A stretch of 7,587 bases of DNA from Phycisphaerales bacterium (GCA_029260335.1 JAJDDL010000262.1:1-7587); one strand, 5' to 3'; shown: positions 1 through 6,507, counted from the stretch's first letter. Notes: a model not told the origin generated them from the letters alone. Numbers and translations are program-made.

Positions 1-2
1 AT

Positions 3-500
3 CTCAACCCGCAGTTGCGCGTTGCGGGCGTCATCCTGTGCATGTTTGACGGGCAGACAACGCACGCCCAAGAAGTGGTTGCGGATCTGGAGACGTTCTT
101 CAGCAACCAGCGCGATGAGCGTTCGCCTTGGCGATTTGCGCGGGTGTACCAGCCGCCGATCCGGCGGAACGTCAAGCTGGCAGAGTGCCCGAGCTTCGGT
201 CAATCGATCTTTGAATACTCCCCCACCGCAGCCGGGGCGCAGGACTATGCGCGGCTGGCGGACGAACTCATGCGAGAGTGGGAAGCGTGGGTCCGTGATC
301 CTCGCCCGGTGCAGCCGGCCATTCCTGCTCCTGATGCGCTCGCGCAGATGTCTGCGGCCCTAGACGTGTCCTCTCCGCCGCCGCCCACACAAGCGGATCT
401 GGTCTCGCCGACCAATGGCACGCATGAGGGGGCCCAGTTCGATCGAGAGCCCCCGATCGTCGAGGTACCACACGCGAAACCGATGCGGAGCGACGTTTGA
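3..500 (+). CDS. parA: ParA/Soj-type chromosome-partitioning ATPase, C-terminal part (5' end outside window)
   Basis: This is the C-terminal part of a ParA/Soj ATPase, the Walker-type enzyme that binds DNA nonspecifically and moves ParB-parS complexes during chromosome segregation. The reading frame is open to the left edge, so the start and the Walker A and B motifs lie outside the window. What remains is typical of the family: a strand reading VAGVILCMFD, then HAQEVVADLETFF, then IRRNVKLAECPSFGQSIFEY (the ParA 'IPRNVRLAEAPSHGKPI' block), then GAQDYARLADELM. The domain ends near base 285. After it come about 70 residues rich in Pro, Ala, Ser and Thr, including a run of four prolines, probably a disordered tail longer than usual for Soj. 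The next gene is VanZ-like, overlapping by 4 bp, rather than parB. The family call is firm; a chromosomal role is inferred. Confidence 0.88.
   Translation, partial: LNPQLRVAGVILCMFDGQTTHAQEVVADLETFFSNQRDERSPWRFARVYQPPIRRNVKLAECPSFGQSIFEYSPTAAGAQDYARLADELMREWEAWVRDPRPVQPAIPAPDALAQMSAALDVSSPPPPTQADLVSPTNGTHEGAQFDREPPIVEVPHAKPMRSDV
487..490 (+). promoter_or_regulatory. Ribosome binding site (GGAG) for the VanZ-like gene
   Basis: GGAG lies 6 nt before the TTG at 497, inside the last codons of the partition ATPase gene. It supports the unusual TTG start and translation of the second gene from the same transcript. Confidence 0.6.
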
Positions 501-877
501 GCCACCTGTGGAGGCTCGCGTTTGTCGCGTACGCCCTGTTGATTGCGGTCCTGACCCACTGGCCCGGCATGCGGATCGAAGCGCCGATCCCTCGGCCGGA
601 CCTGTACGTCCACGCGAGCGTGTTTGGCCTGTGGACCTTGCTCTGTGCCCGCTCGGAGTTCTTCGGCACATGGGGAACAGGTCGGGGGTTGGTGATTTGT
701 GCGGTGGTCGCCGTCGGCTACGCCGGGATCGATGAGTGGACGCAGAAGTTCTTCGGCCGCTACAACACCTGGGACGATTATGGAGCAAACCTCGTCGGCG
801 TCGCATCGGCGATTGCTGCTCTTGCGATATGGCATAGGCTCAGGCGAGCCAGCACCGATAACACGAATGGATGTTGA
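497..877 (+). CDS. VanZ-like family membrane protein
   Basis: A 126-residue integral membrane protein of the VanZ-like family. The namesake, VanZ of enterococci, gives low-level teicoplanin resistance; for most family members the biochemical role is unknown. About four membrane segments are visible, near residues 7-21, 38-51, 64-78 and 97-112. The family signature is clear: His39 in the second segment, then Asp79-Glu80, Gln83, Phe85, Arg88, Asp93, Asn98 and Gly101, which is the D-E-x-x-Q...R...D...N-x-x-G pattern. Its size is normal for a single-domain member. The start is a TTG whose bases overlap the TGA of the upstream ATPase gene (TTGA, 497-500), with GGAG 6 nt upstream, so translational coupling is likely. 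Family membership is firm. Any role in antibiotic resistance or the cell wall is unproven. Confidence 0.85.
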   Translation: MSHLWRLAFVAYALLIAVLTHWPGMRIEAPIPRPDLYVHASVFGLWTLLCARSEFFGTWGTGRGLVICAVVAVGYAGIDEWTQKFFGRYNTWDDYGANLVGVASAIAALAIWHRLRRASTDNTNGC

Positions 878-996
878 GTAACCGAACCGACCTAGCAAAT
901 GACCTGAATTTGGACGCGATGGATGCATCAGGAGGTGGGTAGAGGCCTGCGACGGGCCGATACCACAGGCCGTATCCTCACCATCGAGCACGAAAC
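878..996 (+). other. Intergenic leader before the antiporter gene
   Basis: A 119-bp gap with no coding potential that I can support. It contains a 6-bp inverted repeat, GGCCTG at 944-949 and CAGGCC at 966-971 with a 16-nt loop, and a strong Shine-Dalgarno-like GGAGGTGG at 931-938. No start codon sits at a usable distance after that sequence, and the ATG at 997 lies about 58 nt away with only weak purine-rich sequence next to it. A TATCCT at 973-978 resembles a -10 element, but I see no good -35 at the right spacing. The presence of a leader is certain; any regulatory function is a guess. Confidence 0.4.
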
Positions 997-2682
997 ATGA
1001 GCGACGTAAGCCATCAGAGAGGTCGGCGGGGCATCCAGGGCCCTTGGATGTGGGTAGCGAGTCTGCTATTGGGCTCGCTGCTCGGCTGGGGTCTGGTGCA
1101 GATGGCGCCGCCGCAGTATGAGTCCGAGGACGCCCACCAGGCAGCCGCGGCCAACTCGCACGATCAAGCACACGACGAGTCCCACGGCATCGAGATCGCC
1201 TCTGCGGGCGATGAACTCGATACGACGATCGGCGCTGTCGATCAGGAATCGCACGGCCCGGCGGATACTGCCGATGGACATGAAGATTCGCATGAGGGCG
1301 AGCACGCCGAGCATCACGGACCGGCCCCGGCGATCCCGCTCTGGCTGGTCGTGCCATTCGCGGTATTGCTCGGCTCGATCGCGCTGATGCCGTTCATAAA
1401 CGAGGGCTTCTGGCACCACCACTTTCCCGACTTTGCGTTCTTCTTGGGCGGGATCACGCTCGCGTACTACCTCTTCGGCTTTAGCGATCCGAACTACTCC
1501 CATGGCATGAGCTACGGGGCGTATCAGATGAAGCATGTCGGACTGGAATATGTCCAGTTCATTGCACTCATCGGCGGGCTCTATGTTGCCTCGGGCGGGA
1601 TTCTCATCAATGTCAGCGGACGCGGGACGCCCGTGGTCAACACGGGCCTGCTTGCGGTCGGGGCCGTGATTGCAAATATCGTCGGCACGACCGGCGCGAG
1701 CGTGCTGCTCATCCGCCCATTCATGCGCGTCAACAAGGGTCGGCTGAAGCCGATCCATGTCGTCATGTTCATCTTCATCGTGAGTAACTGCGGCGGGGCA
1801 CTCACGCCTATTGGCGATCCCCCGCTCTATCTCGGTTTCTTGAAGGGCGTGCCGTTCTTCTGGACGCTCACGCATCTGTGGCCCATGTGGGCCGTGGGCG
1901 TGGGCATGCTCCTGGGTATCTTCTTTGTGATCGACACGATCATCGGCCCGGCCAAAAAGCCCGAGGGCAGCACCGACGAGTCGAACCAAGTGGATCCGAG
2001 CGCAGATCAGGAGCCGTTTGGCATTTCCATCAAGGGCATGAGCGGCATCATCGCGCTCTCGCTCATCATCGCGGCGGTCTTCCTGGATCCGATGCTCAAG
2101 CCGATCTTCCCGGCGCTGGCAGGCATCCCCGTGGGAGCGATGTTCCAGCTCGTGATCGCGGCGATGGCCTACAAGATCGCGAACCAGGCATACCACGAAG
2201 CCAACGAGTTCACGTTCTTCCCGGTCAAGGAAGTGGGCCTGCTGTTTGTCGGTATCTTTGCGACGATGGCCCCGGCGCTCGGATATCTCGCCTCGCATGG
2301 CGCTGAGCTTGGTCTGGATTCACCGACGAAGTTCTACTTCGCGACCGGGGCGCTATCGGGCGTGCTCGACAATGCCCCGACGTATCTGAACTTCTTGCAG
2401 GTCGCGCTCTCGGCGGCGGGCGAGGAACTCAACGCCGACGGCATCCACTCGTTCATCGAGCAAGAGCCGGGAACCAAAGAGTTGATGGCGATCAGCCTTG
2501 GCGCCGTGTTCTTCGGGGCGATGACCTATATCGGCAACGGCCCGAACTTCATGGTCCGGGCGATCGCCGAGGCCCAGGGCTTGAAGATGCCGTCGTTCTT
2601 CGGGTTCATGGCCCGGGCGATCGTGCTCTTGCTCCCGGTGCTGTTGGCGGTCTGGCTGCTGTTCTTTGTCATTCTCGAGTAG
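997..2682 (+). CDS. NhaD/ArsB-superfamily transporter, putative sodium:proton antiporter
   Basis: A 561-residue polytopic membrane protein of the ion transporter (NhaD/ArsB/CitM) superfamily. Related planctomycete proteins are usually annotated as sodium:proton antiporters or putative citrate transporters. Superfamily motifs are visible: GTTGAS at residues 230-235, SNCGGALTPIGDPPLY at 263-278 (the first re-entrant, ion-site block), VLDNAPTYLNF at 456-466 (Asp458-Asn459, matching the 'LDNVPT' block) and YIGNGPNFM at 511-519. The first membrane segment (about 19-36) is followed by a hydrophilic stretch, residues 40-110, with 10 His and 19 Asp/Glu, before membrane packing resumes near 113. That stretch probably lies outside the cytoplasmic membrane. 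ATG 997 is the only start after the in-frame TAG at 940; ribosome-site support is weak. The superfamily is firm. The substrate (Na+/H+ against another anion or cation) cannot be decided from sequence. Confidence 0.85.
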   Translation: MSDVSHQRGRRGIQGPWMWVASLLLGSLLGWGLVQMAPPQYESEDAHQAAAANSHDQAHDESHGIEIASAGDELDTTIGAVDQESHGPADTADGHEDSHEGEHAEHHGPAPAIPLWLVVPFAVLLGSIALMPFINEGFWHHHFPDFAFFLGGITLAYYLFGFSDPNYSHGMSYGAYQMKHVGLEYVQFIALIGGLYVASGGILINVSGRGTPVVNTGLLAVGAVIANIVGTTGASVLLIRPFMRVNKGRLKPIHVVMFIFIVSNCGGALTPIGDPPLYLGFLKGVPFFWTLTHLWPMWAVGVGMLLGIFFVIDTIIGPAKKPEGSTDESNQVDPSADQEPFGISIKGMSGIIALSLIIAAVFLDPMLKPIFPALAGIPVGAMFQLVIAAMAYKIANQAYHEANEFTFFPVKEVGLLFVGIFATMAPALGYLASHGAELGLDSPTKFYFATGALSGVLDNAPTYLNFLQVALSAAGEELNADGIHSFIEQEPGTKELMAISLGAVFFGAMTYIGNGPNFMVRAIAEAQGLKMPSFFGFMARAIVLLLPVLLAVWLLFFVILE

Positions 2683-2712
2683 GCCCGAGCCTGTCGGCAA
2701 TGGATCGAAGTT

Positions 2713-4359
2713 GTGCGGTTGTCTGGTGGGCGCTTGCCTTTGGGGTCGGTGGCTGCGGACAATCCGCCCATCGTGACCGAACCCGACACCAAGCAATCTG
2801 AAGACGGCGAGTTGGGCAGTGCCGTCCGCACGATCTCTGGGTTGACCCTGATCTCGCGATTCTGCGGCTTGATCCGAGATCTGATTACCGCCCGGGTCTT
2901 TCAGGACACGCTGGTTGGCTCTGCGTTCGCCGCGGCGTTTGCGATTCCCAACCTCTTCCGGCGGCTGCTCGGCGAGGGCGCCCTGGCAGCCGCGTTCCTG
3001 CCCGAGTACGCGGGCGAAGTCGAGCAATCCCCCGAACGGGCCTCATCGCTCCTCTCGGCGACGCTCGTGGCCTTGCTTGGCCTGACCAGTGTTCTGACGG
3101 TTCTGGGTGAGATCGCGTTGTTCTTAGCGCTTGCGATCTTTGAGCACAACGCCGACCGGGCTCTCTCGCTTGGTCTGGTCATGGTCATGCTGCCGTTCAT
3201 GCCCATGGTGTGCGTGGCGGCGATCATGGCCGCGGCGTTGCAGGTGCATCGCCGCTTTGCGCCCGGAGCCGCGAGCCCGATCATCCTGAACGCGATGATC
3301 ATTGTCGCGGCGGCTCTTCACTTCGTGGGCCCGAAGCTGGATCGGGAGAACTCGGCGTACGCGATTGGGATCGCGGCATTGGTGGCGGGCGTCCTGCAGA
3401 TAAGCTGGTGTGCGGCGGCGCTGCGCGGCCGGATGCAATGGCCGATTGAGCTCGGCGATGCACGCGAGCCACTGAGACGCGTGCTTGGCAGGTTTGTGCC
3501 GGTCGCGATCGGCCTCGGTGCGATCCAACTCAACGCGCTGCTCGACACGTTCATTGCCATGTGGCCGACCTGGATCGGGCCGACCATGTTCGGCTTAGAC
3601 ACGCCCCTGGACGAGCGATCCAACGCGATCCTGTCGTACTCACAGCGGTTGTATCAGTTCCCGCTCGGCGTGTTTGGCATCGCGGTCGCGACCGCGGCGT
3701 TTCCCGCACTGAGTCGGCTCGCGAAGGACCGCGAGGGATTCTCGCGTGCCCTGCAAGAAGCACTCCGGCTTAGCCTCTTTATTGCCGTTCCCGCGTCTGT
3801 CGGGCTCTTGCTCGTTCGCGAGGACCTGACGCGCGTGCTCTTCGGCGGCGCATCGGGCTTCAGCGATGACGGACTGAGCCGCTCGGCGAGCGTGCTGCTC
3901 GGGTATGCGGTCGGCGTCTGGGCCTACTCGCTCAATCACGTGCTTGTCCGCGCGTTTTACGCCAAGGGCGACACGAAGACACCCATGCGGATTGCGTTGG
4001 CGGCGGTTGGTTTGAACCTTGTGCTGAATCTCGTGCTGATCTGGCCATTCCGCGAAGCCGGGCTCGCCTGGTCGACCGCGGCATCGCAGATTCTCCAGGT
4101 TGTTGTGCTCGGGTCTGTTCTCAGGCGAAGAGGCGAGAGGGTCTGGCCGAGCGGTCGGCTCAGAGTCACGCTTGGATCCACCGCCGCGATGGCATTCATT
4201 GTCTTTGGAGTTGGCTGGATCATCCCCGAACCCGCGACGTGGACAGATTCGCTGATCCGACTCACCACCATGACCGGCATCGGCGTCGGGCTCTACCTGC
4301 TCATCGCAAGGATGACCCGCTCACCTGAGTTGGATGCGCTCTTGCGTCGTGGTCGCTGA
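2713..4359 (+). CDS. murJ: Lipid II flippase MurJ (MviN family)
   Basis: MurJ flips lipid II, the undecaprenyl-linked peptidoglycan precursor, across the cytoplasmic membrane. The 548-residue frame shows the MviN pattern: a hydrophobic protein with the N-terminal block ISRFCGLIRDLITARVF, then IPNLFRRLLGEGA, and later QRLYQFPLGVFGIAVATAAFPALS and VRAFYAKGDTKTP. Against E. coli MurJ as I recall it, the N-terminal blocks align without gaps: Arg49 matches R18, Arg55 matches R24, Arg83 matches R52, and Arg312 matches R270. The position of Asp39 is Ser70 here. Coordinates use the first start (GTG 2713) after the in-frame TAG that ends the transporter gene. GTG 2749 or GTG 2773 may be the real start, since the first 20 residues have rare-looking codons and no family match, and no start has a good ribosome site. 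The 30-bp gap to the transporter suggests co-transcription. Confidence 0.93.
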   Translation: MRLSGGRLPLGSVAADNPPIVTEPDTKQSEDGELGSAVRTISGLTLISRFCGLIRDLITARVFQDTLVGSAFAAAFAIPNLFRRLLGEGALAAAFLPEYAGEVEQSPERASSLLSATLVALLGLTSVLTVLGEIALFLALAIFEHNADRALSLGLVMVMLPFMPMVCVAAIMAAALQVHRRFAPGAASPIILNAMIIVAAALHFVGPKLDRENSAYAIGIAALVAGVLQISWCAAALRGRMQWPIELGDAREPLRRVLGRFVPVAIGLGAIQLNALLDTFIAMWPTWIGPTMFGLDTPLDERSNAILSYSQRLYQFPLGVFGIAVATAAFPALSRLAKDREGFSRALQEALRLSLFIAVPASVGLLLVREDLTRVLFGGASGFSDDGLSRSASVLLGYAVGVWAYSLNHVLVRAFYAKGDTKTPMRIALAAVGLNLVLNLVLIWPFREAGLAWSTAASQILQVVVLGSVLRRRGERVWPSGRLRVTLGSTAAMAFIVFGVGWIIPEPATWTDSLIRLTTMTGIGVGLYLLIARMTRSPELDALLRRGR

Positions 4360-4442
4360 CGGGCGCACTCGATCGGGATTCGCTATCATCTCGCGAACTG
4401 CCGGGCGATGGTGTCCGGCAAGTATTGATCTTGGAGACAAAC
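4360..4442 (+). other. Gap between murJ and the lipoprotein gene
   Basis: An 83-bp spacer. TATCAT at 4384-4389 resembles a -10 element, but no TTGACA-like hexamer lies 16-18 nt upstream. GGAG at 4433-4436 is 6 nt before the ATG at 4443 and is a good ribosome site. I see no terminator for murJ. Confidence 0.35.
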
Positions 4443-4628
4443 ATGAAATCCGTGCATCGCCTTTTGAGCCTTGTCGTCGCGATCTTGCTCTTCGCATCGG
4501 TAGCAGTCATCATGCCCGCGTGCAACACCGTCAAGGGCCTGGGAGAGGACATCACAGCCGTCGGCGAGGGCGGCGAAGACCTCATCGACGGAGATGACGA
4601 AGGCGAGCATGATGAAGATGACGACTGA
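4443..4628 (+). CDS. Small entericidin-like lipoprotein with an acidic C-terminal tail
   Basis: A 61-residue predicted lipoprotein. ATG 4443 is chosen over an in-frame TTG at 4425 because GGAG lies 6 nt before it and the product then begins with a short, basic n-region (MKSVHR). A hydrophobic helix spans residues 7-24 and ends in MPAC, with Cys27 as the probable lipidation site; Met at -3 is atypical for a lipobox. Mature residues 27-41, CNTVKGLGEDITAVG, closely match the start of entericidin A/B family peptides, small membrane lipoproteins linked in E. coli to a toxin-antidote pair and bacteriolysis. Unlike those, this protein ends in a strongly acidic tail, residues 49-61, with 11 Asp/Glu and one His among 13 residues. 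No second entericidin-like gene is adjacent, so a toxin or antidote role is not supported. The SDR gene starts 11 nt downstream. Confidence 0.72.
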   Translation: MKSVHRLLSLVVAILLFASVAVIMPACNTVKGLGEDITAVGEGGEDLIDGDDEGEHDEDDD

Positions 4629-4639
4629 CCCTCCATTCC

Positions 4640-5461
4640 ATGCATGAACTCTCGGGCAAGCCGATCGCCATCAGCGGTGCGAGCAGCGGCATCGGCCGCG
4701 CGACCGCGATGGCTTGCGCTCGGGCGGGGATGCCAGTCGTGCTTGCCGCTCGGCGCGAGGACCGGCTGTTTGAGATCGCGGAGTCGATTCACGCCGCGGG
4801 CGGCCGCGCGATCGCGGTCGCCTGCGATGTTACTGATCCCCAGGCATGCCAACATGTCATCGAACGGGCCCTGGAGGAGTTTGGCAGCATCTATGCGGTG
4901 TTCGCCAACGCGGGCTACGGCTACGAGGGCGAGGCGTTGGCCGACGAGCACAAGCTCCGAGACCTGATGGAGGTCAACTTCTTCGGCTCACTCAACTTCA
5001 TACGCCCGGCCATGGAGCACATGCGCGCAAGGGGCCAGGGCCATGTGCTGTTCTGCTCGAGTTGCCTCTCCAAGATCACCTTGCCCTACTACGCGGCGTA
5101 CACCTCCAGCAAGGTGATGCAAGAGCACTTTGCCCGCTCGATGCGGATGGAGCTGCGCGGCAGCGGGATCCACATCTCAAGCGTCCACCCGGTCAGCACT
5201 AGCACCGAACTCTGGGATCGCCTTCGTGAGGAATCGGGCGGCAGGACCTTGGCCGACGCGGGGAGTGACCGGTCCATGCAGGGCCCGGAAAAGGTCGCCA
5301 AAGCGGTTGTGCGATGCCTGGGCAAGCCAAAGGGCGAGGCCTGGACCGGGCTTGGTGTGAGACTGGCGTTCTCTGGTTGCGCCGCGATGCCGGGGCTTGC
5401 AGAGCGTGTCATCGTCCGGCGCATCGCCAAGAGGCGTGCGACTCTGGAAGAGACCTCTTAG
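4640..5461 (+). CDS. SDR family NAD(P)-dependent oxidoreductase
   Basis: A 273-residue classical short-chain dehydrogenase/reductase, a Rossmann-fold enzyme that oxidises or reduces a hydroxyl or keto group with NAD(P). The cofactor loop is SGASSGIG (residues 12-19). Arg38-Arg39 after the second strand favour NADP(H). Asp63 (CDVTD) and Asn90-Ala91-Gly92 are the usual adenine-side and core motifs. The catalytic set is complete: Asn113, Ser141, Tyr154 and Lys158 (YTSSK), with the usual 13-residue Ser-Tyr spacing. Residues 240-262 form a moderately hydrophobic then basic tail, which could contact membrane or lipid; this is inference. The substrate cannot be predicted. The ATG at 4640 fits the fold, since the first strand begins at residue 8; there is no clear ribosome site. 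The gene lies 11 nt after the lipoprotein stop, so the two are probably co-transcribed. Confidence 0.9.
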   Translation: MHELSGKPIAISGASSGIGRATAMACARAGMPVVLAARREDRLFEIAESIHAAGGRAIAVACDVTDPQACQHVIERALEEFGSIYAVFANAGYGYEGEALADEHKLRDLMEVNFFGSLNFIRPAMEHMRARGQGHVLFCSSCLSKITLPYYAAYTSSKVMQEHFARSMRMELRGSGIHISSVHPVSTSTELWDRLREESGGRTLADAGSDRSMQGPEKVAKAVVRCLGKPKGEAWTGLGVRLAFSGCAAMPGLAERVIVRRIAKRRATLEETS

Positions 5462-5474
5462 GGCGATTCCGCCC
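5461..5474 (+). terminator. GC-rich tetraloop hairpin at the SDR stop codon, possible terminator
   Basis: GGGCG and CGCCC form a perfect 5-bp stem around the loop ATTC. The stem starts on the last base of the SDR stop codon. No T-run follows, so this is not a standard intrinsic terminator, but it separates the SDR gene from the promoter-like element upstream of the first pseudopilin gene. Confidence 0.35.
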
Positions 5475-5507
5475 AATGAGGACTAGCCGGGCCCTTGTCG
5501 CAAGTAA

Positions 5508-5536
5508 TTGAGCTCCCTTTGGTTTTCTGGTAGTCT
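5508..5536 (+). promoter_or_regulatory. Probable promoter of the first pseudopilin gene
   Basis: TTGAGC (5508-5513) and TAGTCT (5531-5536) are 17 nt apart, and TGG directly precedes the -10, giving an extended -10. The -10 ends 36 nt before the ATG. The same architecture precedes the second pseudopilin gene, although the surrounding intergenic DNA is otherwise dissimilar; that agreement is the main support. Confidence 0.5.
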
Positions 5537-5572
5537 CCAGGCTCGCCGGATCACTCTCTCCCGGAGAGCCTT

Positions 5573-6376
5573 ATGACCAAACCCAAAGCCTCCCGCCGCG
5601 GATTCACGCTTATTGAGTTGCTCATGGTGATCGCGATCATTTCTCTGTTGATCTCGATCCTCTTGCCCGCCCTGAGCCGGGCGCGAGAGTCCGGACGCAC
5701 GGTTGTTTGCCTGAGCAATCACCGGCAGATCTCACATGCGCAGGCGACCTATCTAGAGATGTTCGACGAGTGGCTGCCCCGAGAGACGGGCCAGATGCGC
5801 AATCCCCAGGCGTTTGCGCCTTGGCCGATCGCGTACCGGCCGCTGCTCGACCCGGCGGTGCATTGGATTCGTGACGAAGCGGCCACCAACATGCGGGACC
5901 ACTACGAGGACGCGCCCTACTTCAAATGTCCGGCCTATCCAACGCCCGAGTGGCATCAGATCCACTATGCAAATAACGGCATCTCCTTTCGCGAACAAGA
6001 CGACCGGAGCATTCGCTATGCGGGCTATAAGCCGATCATGAAGTTCACGGTGATTCCCAATCCGTCGGAGGTCATTTCGCTTACCGCGTTTGCCGACTTT
6101 GAGAACCGCTGGTGGGAGCAACTCTACCGACCGGGCCGGAGCAACTACAGCATCGCGATTCTCTACGACGTCCGTGAGCCGAGCAACTTCGCCGCCGATC
6201 ACGCCCAGCGGCGACTGGACACCAATCGCCATCCCGACGGTTCCAACACGATGTACATGGACGGCCACGCGACGACGAACCGGTGGAACGAGATCCTGGA
6301 CTTCAGAAACTGGTACGACAACGATCAACGCTACAACCAGGGCAGCGCTTACTGGCGGGCCCGTGATCCGACCTGA
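5573..6376 (+). CDS. Prepilin-type N-terminal cleavage/methylation protein with H-X9-DG motif (copy 1)
   Basis: A 267-residue pseudopilin-like protein. The N-terminus is a class III signal: a basic leader (MTKPKASRR), Gly10 at -1, Phe11 at +1 and Glu15 at +5, then a hydrophobic helix to about residue 31. A type IV prepilin peptidase should cleave after Gly10 and methylate Phe11. The rest is an extracytoplasmic domain with two cysteines, Cys46 and Cys119, both kept in the neighbouring paralogue and plausibly disulfide-bonded. Near the C-terminus, His220 followed by nine residues and Asp230-Gly231 is the H-X9-DG motif of the planctomycete/verrucomicrobial prepilin-like families. GGAG at 5563-5566, 6 nt before the ATG, supports the start. 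No secretion ATPase, platform protein or peptidase gene is nearby, so the machinery and cargo are unknown. The second copy follows 142 bp downstream on the same strand. Confidence 0.88.
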   Translation: MTKPKASRRGFTLIELLMVIAIISLLISILLPALSRARESGRTVVCLSNHRQISHAQATYLEMFDEWLPRETGQMRNPQAFAPWPIAYRPLLDPAVHWIRDEAATNMRDHYEDAPYFKCPAYPTPEWHQIHYANNGISFREQDDRSIRYAGYKPIMKFTVIPNPSEVISLTAFADFENRWWEQLYRPGRSNYSIAILYDVREPSNFAADHAQRRLDTNRHPDGSNTMYMDGHATTNRWNEILDFRNWYDNDQRYNQGSAYWRARDPT

Positions 6377-6396
6377 GAGACGGCCACGGCTCAGGT
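6371..6396 (+). terminator. Hairpin over the end of pseudopilin copy 1, possible terminator or processing site
   Basis: ACCTGAG (6371-6377) and CTCAGGT (6390-6396) form a perfect 7-bp inverted repeat with a 12-nt loop; the TGA stop lies in the left arm. No T-run follows, so intrinsic termination is uncertain. Confidence 0.35.
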
Positions 6397-6424
6397 GGAT
6401 GGCCAGAACAGGCCAGAAAACCAC
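6395..6424 (+). repeat. Second nested inverted repeat with a short direct repeat
   Basis: TGGCC (6400-6404) pairs with GGCCA (6411-6415) around AGAACA, flanked by GTGG (6395-6398) and CCAC (6421-6424), which can close an outer stem. The same bases hold a near-perfect tandem pair, GGCCAGAACA then GGCCAGAAAA (6401-6420). It shares two bases with the right arm of the preceding hairpin, so both cannot form completely at once. Confidence 0.35.
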
Positions 6425-6447
6425 TTACTTTGGAAAGGGTGGACCGA

Positions 6448-6476
6448 TTGAACCCCAAGTCGGATTCTGCTAGGCT
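6448..6476 (+). promoter_or_regulatory. Probable promoter of the second pseudopilin gene
   Basis: TTGAAC (6448-6453) and TAGGCT (6471-6476) are 17 nt apart, with TGC just before the -10. The block around the -10, TTCTG-S-TAG-K-CT, matches the copy 1 promoter at 10 of 12 positions. The -10 ends 42 nt before the preferred TTG start. It implies that copy 2 can be transcribed independently of copy 1. Confidence 0.5.
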
Positions 6477-6507
6477 TGCAACTTGATGCCAGTTCCAGCC
6501 TTCTCGC

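Noticed and set aside
245..1357. Minus-strand open frame (370 codons) across parA, vanZ-like, the gap and the antiporter start
   Set aside because: It crosses three plus-strand features, has an Arg/Pro/Ser-rich composition and no family resemblance; a typical antisense shadow in high-GC DNA.
1066..2298. Long minus-strand open frame (410 codons) under the antiporter gene
   Set aside because: It mirrors the GC-rich coding frame of the antiporter, its product is rich in Arg, His, Asp and Glu with no recognisable domain, and the plus-strand gene has clear family motifs.
2683..2712. Read-through fusion of the antiporter and murJ frames
   Set aside because: The two genes are in the same frame separated by one TAG at 2680-2682, but both products have complete family ends and the intervening codons encode nothing recognisable. 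Ordinary adjacent genes are the simpler reading.
2353..3027. Minus-strand open frame spanning the antiporter-murJ junction
   Set aside because: Low-complexity Arg/Gln/Glu-rich translation, antisense to two well-supported membrane protein genes.
4384..4389. TATCAT as a -10 promoter element for the lipoprotein gene
   Set aside because: There is no TTGACA-like sequence 16-18 nt upstream and no extended TG. It may be chance.
5494..5504. Short hairpin CTTG-TCG-CAAG downstream of the SDR gene
   Set aside because: A 4-bp stem with no T-run is expected by chance and cannot be supported as a terminator.
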